Shown: one piece after another, positions 30,112-39,240 of the stretch
How positions within the stretch are numbered: the first letter of the stretch is position 1
Layout of the letters: every line of letters begins with the position of its first letter
NCBI GenBank assembly: GCA_030614785.1
Contig: JAUWTJ010000011.1
Span: 1-64,000 of the forward strand
Direction of reading: 5' to 3'
Source of the DNA: Alphaproteobacteria bacterium
Lineage (GTDB): Bacteria > Pseudomonadota > Alphaproteobacteria > M2410
DNA length: 64,000 nt
Made by a program: the position numbers and the translations under genes
The notes under the pieces: model-generated
The model's input: the letters and a program-made list of their open reading frames with translations, nothing else
The model's database searches: none
Told to the model about the DNA's origin: nothing

Positions 30112-31748
30112 AATTTGGTGACATCCCCCTTTCGCAAGCCGACGGCGCGATCCTCGCCCACAGCCTCAAACTGAAAAGTGGTGTAGTAAAAAAGGGCACG
30201 TGCCTGACACACTCACACCTCGCCTTGCTGAAGGAGGCCGGCTACGAAGAGGTATTGGCCGCCCGCCTTGATCCTGGCGATATTCCGGAGAACGAGGCTG
30301 CAGCGCGGCTTGCCGATGCCCTGTGTGGTTACGGACTAAAACGCGCCGAAGCATCGACCGGGCGCGCAAATATTCACAGCACCAGGGATGGTCTGTTGCT
30401 GATCGACTATGATCGGGTCAATCGCATCAACATTATTGATGAACGTATTACGATAGCAACTTTAGAGCCCTTTGCCTCTGTATCACCAAGACAGCTTGCC
30501 GCAACGATCAAAATTATCCCCTATGCCGTGCCGAAATTTGTCCTGAGCGATACAATTGAGTTAACGGAAGGCCTCGAACCTGTCCTGCGGGTCAAGAACT
30601 TCAGGCCAAAGAAGACCGCTCTGCTTATGTCCAGCCTGCCGGGCGCAGACGGCAAACTGCTTGAAAAAGGCAAGCGGGTTACTGCGGAACGCCTTGCGCG
30701 GTTCGGGAGCGCGATTGAAAGCGAAAAGACAGTCCCGCACAACATGAAGGCAATCGCCGCCGCGCTTGTCGAGCTTTCGAGAGATCACCCCGATCTCATT
30801 CTCATTCTTGGCGCAACGGCGATCGCCGACCGCTCTGATGTCGTTCCCTCCGCCATCATTGAGGCGGGTGGAAAGATTGAACAATTCGGCATGCCTGTCG
30901 ACCCGGGCAATCTCCTGCTGCTTGGCGCCATTGGAGCAACACGAATTGTCGGCATTCCGGGTTGCGCCCGCTCGCCCAGGCTTAATGGTTTTGACTGGGT
31001 TCTCGAAAGAATTCACGCAGACCTGACCATCACATCAAGAGATATCGCTCGTATGGGGGTCGGAGGTCTGCTGAAGGAAATTCCGTCGAGACCGCAGCCG
31101 CGCGAAGCACAACTCGCCGCCGAACCTGCAGCACAGCGCAAGGTCTACGGTCTTGTTCTTGCCGCCGGCCAATCGCGCCGTATGGGCAAGGACAACAAGC
31201 TCCTTGTCACTCTTGAGAACAAATCTCTGATCCGACACGTGGCAGACGCCCTGAAGGCAGCATCTGTTGAAGACATTTTTGTTGTCACCGGACATGAGGG
31301 GGGAAAAGTAGAGGATGAGCTGGCTGGCCATAACTTTCAGTTCGTTCACAATCCTCTCTATACGGCAGGTCTGAGTTCAACATTGAAGGCCGGCATAGCG
31401 GCGCTGCCTGCGGATGCGGATGGTGTTCTGGTCTGTCTCGGCGACATGCCGCTGACAGGATCAGATGTGCTGAATGCGCTGGTCACGGCCTTCATTGAGG
31501 CCCCCGGGGAAGCGATTTGCGTCCCCACGTACCAGGGCAAGAATGGCAATCCGGTCTTGTGGCCAAGATCCTGTTTCTCCGAAATCATGGAGCTCGAAGG
31601 CGATGTCGGTGCTCGTTCGCTCATTGGCCTGCATGCTGAAACAGTTGTGAAAGTCCCGGTTCGTTCAGTGTCGATCCTGATCGATGTTGATACGCCGGGT
31701 GAATTGCGGGCCCTCAATGCCACGCCTTCGACAAACCAGGACCGCTGA
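30108..31748 (+). CDS. Fusion of molybdopterin-binding (MoCF_biosynth-like) domain and MocA-type nucleotidyltransferase
   Basis: N-terminal half with LILGATAIADRSDVVPSAI...; C-terminal VYGLVLAAGQSRRMGKDNKLLVTLENKSLIRHVADALKAA. Confidence 0.88.
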   Translation: MKFGDIPLSQADGAILAHSLKLKSGVVKKGTCLTHSHLALLKEAGYEEVLAARLDPGDIPENEAAARLADALCGYGLKRAEASTGRANIHSTRDGLLLIDYDRVNRINIIDERITIATLEPFASVSPRQLAATIKIIPYAVPKFVLSDTIELTEGLEPVLRVKNFRPKKTALLMSSLPGADGKLLEKGKRVTAERLARFGSAIESEKTVPHNMKAIAAALVELSRDHPDLILILGATAIADRSDVVPSAIIEAGGKIEQFGMPVDPGNLLLLGAIGATRIVGIPGCARSPRLNGFDWVLERIHADLTITSRDIARMGVGGLLKEIPSRPQPREAQLAAEPAAQRKVYGLVLAAGQSRRMGKDNKLLVTLENKSLIRHVADALKAASVEDIFVVTGHEGGKVEDELAGHNFQFVHNPLYTAGLSSTLKAGIAALPADADGVLVCLGDMPLTGSDVLNALVTAFIEAPGEAICVPTYQGKNGNPVLWPRSCFSEIMELEGDVGARSLIGLHAETVVKVPVRSVSILIDVDTPGELRALNATPSTNQDR

Positions 31749-31958
31749 AACAAGCCGACGCCAAAACATTGGCAGCTGCCTGACTCATTATCGAACCCAC
31801 GATGGTTTTGGAGAAGAAGCCGCCACAACGTCAGGCTTACCCTGCTTAATCTTGCTGCACGTAATAAGTGGTTAACCAATATCTGAGACATTTTCGCAGT
31901 CTTTTTAACCGACTGTAAAATCGACTCACAGGGTCAAAAGTGTAGCGGAGACCTGATA

Positions 31959-33092
31959 TTGACCCCGCAAAAATTTGATATGAGCAAGAATGCCGGCGCC
32001 GCCCCGGCAGATTTGCCGAAAGACGCACTGGATTCTGAAACCGACCATCTGTTTTCGCAGGTCCTGAGCATCGCACCTGATGCCATCATCGTCGTCGGCC
32101 CGGATCATCGCATCAAGATTTTTAATGGTGGGGCAGAGCAGCTCTTTGGCTATTCAGCCGGATAGATAGTCGGGCAATCGATCGAAACACTCATGCCGGT
32201 CCGATTTGCTGCCGGACACAGCGGCCAGCTGGACTCCTATGAGCGCTCGTCGGTTCAATCCAAACTGATGGGTGAGCGAAGCGAGGTTGTCGGGCTGAAG
32301 AAGGACGGGTCCGAGTTTCCGGCGGAAGCTTCCATTTCGAAACTGGAGACCGGCGAGGGTATGGTCTTCACGGCTGTGCTACGCGAAATCTCGGAGCGCA
32401 AGGCCGAGGAGGCATTGCTGCTTAACAGCAGAAACAAGTTTCGTAATCTCATCCTGGGGTTCAAATTTGGCGTCATCGTGCACCAGAACGGTGAACTAGT
32501 TTTCATCAATGAAGCCGGTAAAGTTGATACAGAGAGAGTTGATTTTTCTCTTTAAAAATTACTCGACCCGGTGACCGCTCTTTGGAAAACACCCATCGAA
32601 CGCAAGGGTCTTGAACTGTCTGTCAGTGTTGCTCCAGATGTCAGTCCCGTGTTGCGCAGCGATCCGGGGCGGATTGGGCAGATGTTGCATAACCTGATTG
32701 GCAATGCTGCAAAGTTTACAGAGCGCGGCACGGTTTCGCTCAACGTATCTCAAGGTCATGGTGAAGATGGCAACCTTGAACTACGCTTTGCGGTCACCGA
32801 TACCGGCGTTGGAATTGACGTCGAGGCTCAGGAACAATTGTTTGGCGCGTTCACTCAGGCTGATAGTTCCACCACCCGGAAATACGGTGGCACCGGACTG
32901 GGATTAGCTATCTGCAAGCAGCTTGCAGAATTACTCGGCGGGAGCATGGGGGTTGAAAGCACGCCTGGCAAGGGATCGACCTTCTGGTTCACGATCCAGT
33001 GCGAGGCCGGTAACCCGGATACGGCGCTGGCTCGGCTCCATTTGCCGAAGTTTTCCACCCTTGACGTCACGGCAAGCCAGCGCAAGGCGTGA
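31959..33092 (+). pseudogene. Degenerate PAS-type sensor histidine kinase: two in-frame stops (TAG 32163-32165, TAA 32553-32555), no HisKA region, HATPase retained
   Basis: ORFs 31959-32165, 32193-32555 and 32571-33092 lie in one frame: QVLSIAPDAIIVVGPDHRIKIFNGGAEQLFGYSAG*IVGQSIETLMPVRFAAGHSGQL ... VFINEAGKVDTERVDFSL*KLLDPVTALWKTPIERKGLELSVSVAPDVSPVLRSDPGRIGQMLHNLIGNAAKFTERG...[37 protein letters not shown]. Confidence 0.88.
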
Positions 33093-33124
33093 TTTAGAGG
33101 GCAAGCCATGATCTGGCGGAAAGG

Positions 33125-33147
33125 CTTCTTCTGCCATGCAGAAGAAG
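33125..33147 (-). terminator. Hairpin immediately 3' of tRNA-Glu, likely terminator
   Basis: CTTCTTCTGC-CAT-GCAGAAGAAG, perfect 10-bp stem; begins one base after the tRNA CCA on the minus strand. Confidence 0.65.
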
Positions 33148-33224
33148 TGGCGGTCCCTAGGGGAATCGAACCCCTCTTTCAAGGTTGAAAACCTTGCGTC
33201 CTAACCGATAGACGAAGGGACCGC
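33148..33224 (-). tRNA. tRNA-Glu (TTC)
   Basis: Reverse strand GCGGTCCCTTCGTCTATCGGTTAGGACGCAAGGTTTTCAACCTTGAAAGAGGGGTTCGATTCCCCTAGGGACCGCCA. Confidence 0.96.
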
Positions 33225-33334
33225 AGAGATGTCAGTGTGCCGGGAAATCCGGGAAAGGAGGCGCTTATACTCCGGGTTCGCGGGGATTGCAAGGGTAGAA
33301 AGGCTTCCTGGATGCATTTGCAGGACCAGGAAAT

Positions 33335-35170
33335 TCAGGCCCAGGCGCCATCCTCAATCTGGAACTGGACGCCCTTTGCACCGCGCCAGTTGTCGAGCTT
33401 CAATTTCCCTGCCAGATGAAGCGTACGGCCCTCTGAGTGCAGCAGGGCGTCGCCCAGGGGGGTCTCCACCACACGAAAGGCAATGGCCTTCAGACGGGCC
33501 CCGTCGCTGCCTCCCAGGATCACTCTGATATGAGCGTCGCCGACAATATCCGCCTTGACGATTGAAGCATCGGCAAGAACGAAGATCGGCTCGGAATGCC
33601 CGGCGCCGAAGGGGCCAGCGGACAGAATTGTCTCGGCAAGGTCACGCGAGGCCCCTTTCAGGGACAGCGCGCCATCAATCCTGAGGCCGCCCTGCAGGCG
33701 AGCCGTTTCGACTTCCGCCTCGAGGGTCTCTTCAAACAAGGTCCGAAAGGTATCGATCTTCGAAGTCTCAATCGTCAAGCCTGCTGCCATTTTGTGACCC
33801 CCGCCATTGAGCAGCAGCCCCTGGTCCATTGCGGTCGCAGTCACCGCGCCTATATCAACCCCGCTAATGGAGCGCCCTGAGCCTTTTGCGGTTCCATCCG
33901 GCAATATCGCGATAACGAATACAGGACGACCAAACTTTTCCTTGAGGCGGCTGGCTACGATGCCGATCACGCCCGGATGCCAACCCTTGCCCTCGACCAC
34001 CAGCGCGGCTCTCGATCGCTCCTGCATCATGCGCTCGGCAACGAGCTGCGCCTGTCCGAGGACTTCAGCTTCAATATCGCGCCGTTCCTTGTTGAGCCTG
34101 TCGAGCTCATAGGCGATCCCTGCGGCCTCGACCGGGTCGTCCGTCGACAAGATACGTGCGCCCAGATCAGACCGGCCAACGCGCCCCCCTGCATTGATGC
34201 GCGGGCCTATCAGGAAGCCGGCATGGTAAACGCCGGGCGCGTCGTCCATGCGTGCGACATCGGCCAGCGCCGTGATCCCGGGATTTCCTCGCTTCGCCAT
34301 GATCTTGAGGCCCTGCGTGACAAAGGCGCGATTGAGCCCTTTCAGCGGAACCACATCACATACGGTACCCAGAGCGACGATGTCGAGCCAGTTCATCAAA
34401 TCGGGCGCGCTGCGACCGTCAGCTTTAAACCAGCCATCGTCGCGCAGCACTCTTTGAGCAGCGACACAGAGACAAAAGGCAACGCCCACGGCCGCCAGAG
34501 TGCCGAGGTCACTGTCGTCATCGAGGCGATTGGGATTGATGAGGGCGGCGGTTGGCGGAAGATCCTGCGGCGCCTGATGATGGTCCACAACAATAATATC
34601 AAGATCGATTTCCCTGGCCCGTTCCAGTGGCGCAAACGACAACGTCCCGCAATCCACCGTGATGACAAGACTCGCCCCGCCCTCTTTCAGTTTTTCCAGA
34701 GCCGGAATATTGGGGCCATAGCCTTCTTTTTCCCGGTCGGGAATGTAGATTTCAAGCTCGCGGCCAAGGGCGCGCGTAAATCTGGCAAGCAGCGCACTTG
34801 ATGTTGCTCCGTCCACATCATAATCGCCAAAGACAGCAATCTTCTCATCAGTGGTGATGGCATCCGCAAAGCGCCGCGCGGCCTTGTCCATGTCGGTTAT
34901 TGTCGATGGATCGGGCAACAAACGCCGGAGGCTGGGCTCGAGGAAATCGTCGGCTTCCTCGAGGGTGACATTGCGCCCGGCAAGCACGCGCCCGACAATT
35001 TCCGGCACACCGAGGCGCTGACTGAGCGTCAGGGCCAGGCGATCATCGCCAAGCCTCGGGCGCCACGGCTTTTGCAACAGAGATTGCGAGACATTCAGAA
35101 AGAAGGAACCCGGATCGGTTGACTGGCCGGACAGCCTCGAAGTTGCCGCGTCAACCATCTGAATTATCAA
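33335..35170 (-). CDS. recJ: Single-stranded-DNA-specific exonuclease RecJ
   Basis: KIAVFGDYDVDGATSSALLARF...VDHHQAPQDLPPTAALINPNR; GPRINAGGRVGRSDLGARIL. Confidence 0.95.
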   Translation of the reverse strand: MIIQMVDAATSRLSGQSTDPGSFFLNVSQSLLQKPWRPRLGDDRLALTLSQRLGVPEIVGRVLAGRNVTLEEADDFLEPSLRRLLPDPSTITDMDKAARRFADAITTDEKIAVFGDYDVDGATSSALLARFTRALGRELEIYIPDREKEGYGPNIPALEKLKEGGASLVITVDCGTLSFAPLERAREIDLDIIVVDHHQAPQDLPPTAALINPNRLDDDSDLGTLAAVGVAFCLCVAAQRVLRDDGWFKADGRSAPDLMNWLDIVALGTVCDVVPLKGLNRAFVTQGLKIMAKRGNPGITALADVARMDDAPGVYHAGFLIGPRINAGGRVGRSDLGARILSTDDPVEAAGIAYELDRLNKERRDIEAEVLGQAQLVAERMMQERSRAALVVEGKGWHPGVIGIVASRLKEKFGRPVFVIAILPDGTAKGSGRSISGVDIGAVTATAMDQGLLLNGGGHKMAAGLTIETSKIDTFRTLFEETLEAEVETARLQGGLRIDGALSLKGASRDLAETILSAGPFGAGHSEPIFVLADASIVKADIVGDAHIRVILGGSDGARLKAIAFRVVETPLGDALLHSEGRTLHLAGKLKLDNWRGAKGVQFQIEDGAWA

Positions 35171-36126
35171 CCTTTTGTATCGGCCCGGTGATCAGCCCGA
35201 ATCCAGCGCACCGTGCCGCTCGAAGAGCGCATGACAATTGTGTGTGTCGAAACGCGCCCGTTGGCCCACTTTACGCCGTCGAGCATCGAGCCATCGGTGA
35301 CGCCCGTGGCGGCAAACATCACATCGCCTGACGCAAGCTCTTCGGTCGTGTATTTCCGGTTCAGGTCGGTGATCCCGATCCGTTCGGCACGGCCCCGTTC
35401 ATCATCATTGCGGAAAATCAGACGGGTTTCCATCTGACCGCCAATGCAGCGTAGCGCGGCAGCGGCCAGAACCCCTTCGGGAGCCCCGCCCTGCCCCAGA
35501 TAGATATCGATGCCTGTCGCACCGTCTGTGGTGTGAATAATTCCGGCGACATCGCCATCGGTGATCAGGGCAACCCTCGCGCCTGCCATCCTTACTTTTT
35601 CTATGATTTCCATGTGACGCGGGCGATCCAGGATGCACGCCGTGATCCGGCTGACATCGACGCCCTTGGCCTGGGCGATTGCCTTGATATTATCGGCGGG
35701 ATCAGCATCAAGATCCACAAGGCCCTTGTCGAAGCCTGCACCAATAGCTATTTTGTCCATATAGACGTCCGGGGCATGAAGGAGGCTTCCACCCTCCGCA
35801 AGCGCCAGCACTGTCAGGGCGTTGGGCATGGCTTTTGCTGTGAGCGTCGTGCCTTCCAGCGGATCAAGGGCAATATCAACCTTGCGTCCGCCCTTGCCGA
35901 CTTTCTCCCCGATGAAGAGCATCGGTGCCTCATCGCGCTCGCCTTCACCGATCACCACGGTGCCTTCGATATCAAGGGCGTTGAGCTCATTACGCATGGC
36001 ATCGACAGCGACCTTATCGGCTGCCTTTTCATCGCCGCAGCCAATCAGCCTTGAAGATGCTACAGCAGCAACCTCGGTCACCCTTGCAAGTTCGAGGGTC
36101 AGGCTGCGATTAAGTGGGCCGGTCAT
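35167..36126 (-). CDS. glpX: Class II fructose-1,6-bisphosphatase
   Basis: DALDIEGTVVIGEGERDEAPMLFIGEKVGKGGRKVDIALDPLEGTTLTA; GQGGAPEGVLAAAALRCIGG. Confidence 0.95.
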   Translation of the reverse strand: MTGPLNRSLTLELARVTEVAAVASSRLIGCGDEKAADKVAVDAMRNELNALDIEGTVVIGEGERDEAPMLFIGEKVGKGGRKVDIALDPLEGTTLTAKAMPNALTVLALAEGGSLLHAPDVYMDKIAIGAGFDKGLVDLDADPADNIKAIAQAKGVDVSRITACILDRPRHMEIIEKVRMAGARVALITDGDVAGIIHTTDGATGIDIYLGQGGAPEGVLAAAALRCIGGQMETRLIFRNDDERGRAERIGITDLNRKYTTEELASGDVMFAATGVTDGSMLDGVKWANGRVSTHTIVMRSSSGTVRWIRADHRADTKG

Positions 36127-36184
36127 GGGGAAATCTCTCTTTTTTTAAATCCGTTGATTCAACTATGTGCTTTGTAGCGAGTGT

Positions 36185-37477
36185 TTAGAAATTTTCAATG
36201 CGAATTAGGCGTGGCGGCTCCTGCATGGCCGGATGCTTGCCCAGTTGCGCCACCGCGTCCATCATTACCCCTTCCCTGGTCTCATGGGTGAGGATGACAA
36301 TTGGCACCGGTTCACCAGGGGCGCGGCTTCGTTGAATGATGCTGTCGATGGAGACTTCCGCCTCCCCCAGAATGACTGTAATCCCGGCCATAACGCCTGG
36401 CTGATCAAGCACCTGCAAGCGCAAATAATAAGCACCTTCATGATCAGACATGGGCGAAGGGTTGGACGGTTTCAACGAATTGGCCGGCACAGAAAAGACC
36501 GGCTGGCGCAAACCCTTTGCAAGATCAATAATGTCAGCGGCCACAGCCGAAGCTGTTGGGCCGTCTCCGGCACCGCGGCCGACAAAATTGGCCTGGCCAA
36601 CGGCGTCACCCTCGACGATCACTGCATTGAAGACCCCGCCGACGCTGCCAATGACAGAGCTTTGCGGCACCAGACAGGGGTGGACGCGCTGTTCAATCCC
36701 GTGGGTCGTCTGCTGCGCGGCGCCAACCAGCTTGATCCGATAGCCAAATTCCCGGGCATAGGCGATATCACCGGCCTCGATGCGCTCGATCCCTTCAACT
36801 GAAACGGCACCAAAATCCACCTCGGTCCCAAAGGCGAGGCTGGCCAGCAGGCTCAGTTTGTGAGCTGCATCAATACCGCCGATGTCAAACGCCGGATCAG
36901 CCTCGGCATAGCCTTCTGCCTGGGCTTCCGCCAGAACATCTTCAAAACTGCGCCCGGTTTCTTCCATGGTCGACAGGATGTAGTTGCAAGTGCCATTGAG
37001 AATACCATAGACGCGCTCGATCCGGTTGCCCGCCAGGCCTTCGCGCATCGCCTTGACGATCGGGATCCCGCCAGCCACAGCAGCTTCAAAGCCAATCGTG
37101 CAGCCATTGTCCTCGGCCAGCCTGGCCAGCGCGGTACCGTGAAACGCCAGCATCGCCTTGTTGGCCGTTACAACGTCCCTTCCAGCCGCCAGGGCCGCCC
37201 TGGTGGCTTCAAGCGCTATACCCTGTGTGCCACCAATCAATTCAACAAATACATCCGCATCGGCCTTGACCGCCATTTCGCTGGCGTCGTCGAACCATTC
37301 GTAGCCGGACAGATCGACACCGCGATCCTTGTTTTTGTCACGAGCGCAAACGGCGGTAATTCGAATATCAGCGCCGCTACGCGCCTTCAGAAGGTCGGCA
37401 TTGTCGTTGATCAGCTTGATCAGACCAGTTCCAACAGTTCCAAGACCGGCAATGGCAATCTTTAGTTCTTTACTCAT
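36185..37477 (-). CDS. hom: Homoserine dehydrogenase
   Basis: IAIAGLGTVGTGLIKLI...VVTANKAMLAFHG; GILNGTCNYILSTME; C-terminal ACT-like segment. Confidence 0.95.
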   Translation of the reverse strand: MSKELKIAIAGLGTVGTGLIKLINDNADLLKARSGADIRITAVCARDKNKDRGVDLSGYEWFDDASEMAVKADADVFVELIGGTQGIALEATRAALAAGRDVVTANKAMLAFHGTALARLAEDNGCTIGFEAAVAGGIPIVKAMREGLAGNRIERVYGILNGTCNYILSTMEETGRSFEDVLAEAQAEGYAEADPAFDIGGIDAAHKLSLLASLAFGTEVDFGAVSVEGIERIEAGDIAYAREFGYRIKLVGAAQQTTHGIEQRVHPCLVPQSSVIGSVGGVFNAVIVEGDAVGQANFVGRGAGDGPTASAVAADIIDLAKGLRQPVFSVPANSLKPSNPSPMSDHEGAYYLRLQVLDQPGVMAGITVILGEAEVSIDSIIQRSRAPGEPVPIVILTHETREGVMMDAVAQLGKHPAMQEPPRLIRIENF

Positions 37478-38697
37478 TTTGCAGCGCCGCCTTTGCTTTC
37501 ATAGTCCGCCAGGATCTGGTCGGCATTGGAAATAAATTTACGCACATTGCGGGCGGCCTGACGAATGCGTTGTTCGTTTTCGACGAGAGCCACCCGGACA
37601 AAGCCCTCGCCGAACTCGCCAAAGCCGATACCCGGCGATACGGCAACTTCTGCGTGAGTCAGCAGCAATTTGGAAAACTCCATGGATCCCAGTTTTACGA
37701 ACGGCTCGGGAACCGGAGCCCAGGCAAACATGGTGGCCTTTGGCGCCGGGATGTCCCAGCCTGACCGGGACATCGCCTCGACAAGAACGTCGCGGCGCTT
37801 CTTGTAGACCGCTCTGATGTCCGCAATGACGCTATCCGGGCCGTTCAGCGCCGTGGTGGCAGCCACCTGGATGGGCGTGAAAGCGCCATAATCGAGATAG
37901 GACTTGATCCGGGTCAAAGCGGAAATAAGGTTCGGATTGCCAACCGCAAATCCCATGCGCCAACCCGGCATGGAGTAGGTTTTGGACAGCGAGCCAAACT
38001 CCACCGCAATATCCTTGGCGCCCTCGACCTGCAGGATCGATGGCGGCGGTGTATCATCGAAATAGATTTCGCTGTAGGCGATATCGGACAAGACGTAGAT
38101 CTCGTGTTTGCGCGCGAACCTGACCAGCTCTTTGTAGAAGTCCAGATCGGCGACCTGAGCCGTCGGATTGGACGGGAAATTCACCACAATCGCCAGAGGT
38201 TTGGGAACCGAATAGCGAACTGCCTGGTCAATATGCTGAAAGAACGCATCGCCCGAAGAGATTGGAATATGGCGCAGCGCCGCACCGGCCAGAATGAATC
38301 CGAAGGCGTGAATGGGATAGGTCGGGTTTGGAACCAGGACGACATCGCCTGGCGCCGTCATCGCGTGCGCCAGATTGGCAAAGCCTTCCTTGGACCCGAG
38401 CGTGGCGACAATCTCCGTTTCCGGGTTGAGGCCAACCTGAAAGCGCCGGTCGTAGTATCCGGCAATGGCCTTTCTCAGACCTGGCAGGCCTTTGGACGAT
38501 GAATACCGGTGCGCCTTTGGGTCCCATGCGGTTTCCGCAAGCTTTTCCACGATAAAGTCGGGTGTCGGCAGATCCGGATTTCCCATGCCAAAATCAATGA
38601 TATCCTTGCCCTCATTGCGGGCGGCGGCCTTGATCCGGTTGACTTCTTCGAAGACATAGGGCGGCAAACGCTTGATCTGGTGAAATTCGCTAATCAT
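37474..38697 (-). CDS. Class I/II PLP-dependent aminotransferase (alanine/LL-DAP aminotransferase-like)
   Basis: IKRLPPYVFEEVNRIKAAARNEGKDIIDFGMGNPDLPTP; SLSKTYSMPGWRMGFAVGN. Confidence 0.9.
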   Translation of the reverse strand: MISEFHQIKRLPPYVFEEVNRIKAAARNEGKDIIDFGMGNPDLPTPDFIVEKLAETAWDPKAHRYSSSKGLPGLRKAIAGYYDRRFQVGLNPETEIVATLGSKEGFANLAHAMTAPGDVVLVPNPTYPIHAFGFILAGAALRHIPISSGDAFFQHIDQAVRYSVPKPLAIVVNFPSNPTAQVADLDFYKELVRFARKHEIYVLSDIAYSEIYFDDTPPPSILQVEGAKDIAVEFGSLSKTYSMPGWRMGFAVGNPNLISALTRIKSYLDYGAFTPIQVAATTALNGPDSVIADIRAVYKKRRDVLVEAMSRSGWDIPAPKATMFAWAPVPEPFVKLGSMEFSKLLLTHAEVAVSPGIGFGEFGEGFVRVALVENEQRIRQAARNVRKFISNADQILADYESKGGAAK

Positions 38698-38794
38698 GGA
38701 CTGAAGACTCTGGTGAGGCAGTGGAGGTTACATTTGGACCCTTATACAGCAAACGGGGCCAATTCGGGTTTCCTAAGACGGAAAAGCAGAAAGG

Positions 38795-39118
38795 TCAATC
38801 GTCACTCTCGGCCCCTGGGTCGGGCTGTATATCGGCCTGCGTGACGTCTGGCGTAGTCTCTGTGGCTACTTCTGGAGCACCTTGCGGGGTGGCTTCAGGG
38901 GCTTGATATCCTTCACTCTTGCGCCTCTCTGCCTCTTCTCGCAGGGCACGAATGACGGTTTCAGGCGCGACAGCGCTGGTTGTTCGATCCGGAGCTGGCT
39001 GAATATCGGACAGATCCGGCCAGGACATTTCCAGTTCCGCCAGCTCTCCGGATGAACACGCGCTCACCAAAGCAAGCGCCAGGCCAGCGAATATCAACCT
39101 GTTTATCAAAAGCTTCAT
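38795..39118 (-). CDS. Small predicted lipoprotein, unknown function
   Basis: Signal/lipobox MKLLINRLIFAGLALALVSACSSGE. Confidence 0.7.
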   Translation of the reverse strand: MKLLINRLIFAGLALALVSACSSGELAELEMSWPDLSDIQPAPDRTTSAVAPETVIRALREEAERRKSEGYQAPEATPQGAPEVATETTPDVTQADIQPDPGAESDD

Positions 39119-39240
39119 AGTCCCGACCGTGTTATCGTGTTCTGTACCATCTCATGGTTCCAGGGGCATAATACCTCAGCTTTACTTCCAGTGCCTAACG
39201 AAAGTATTGTCTGGATCAAGGAACGCCAGCCACAGAAGGA

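Noticed and set aside
31959-33092. Programmed stop-codon recoding (amber readthrough) as explanation for the split kinase
   Set aside because: Two different stops (TAG and TAA) plus a missing HisKA region are better explained by decay; no recoding signal seen.
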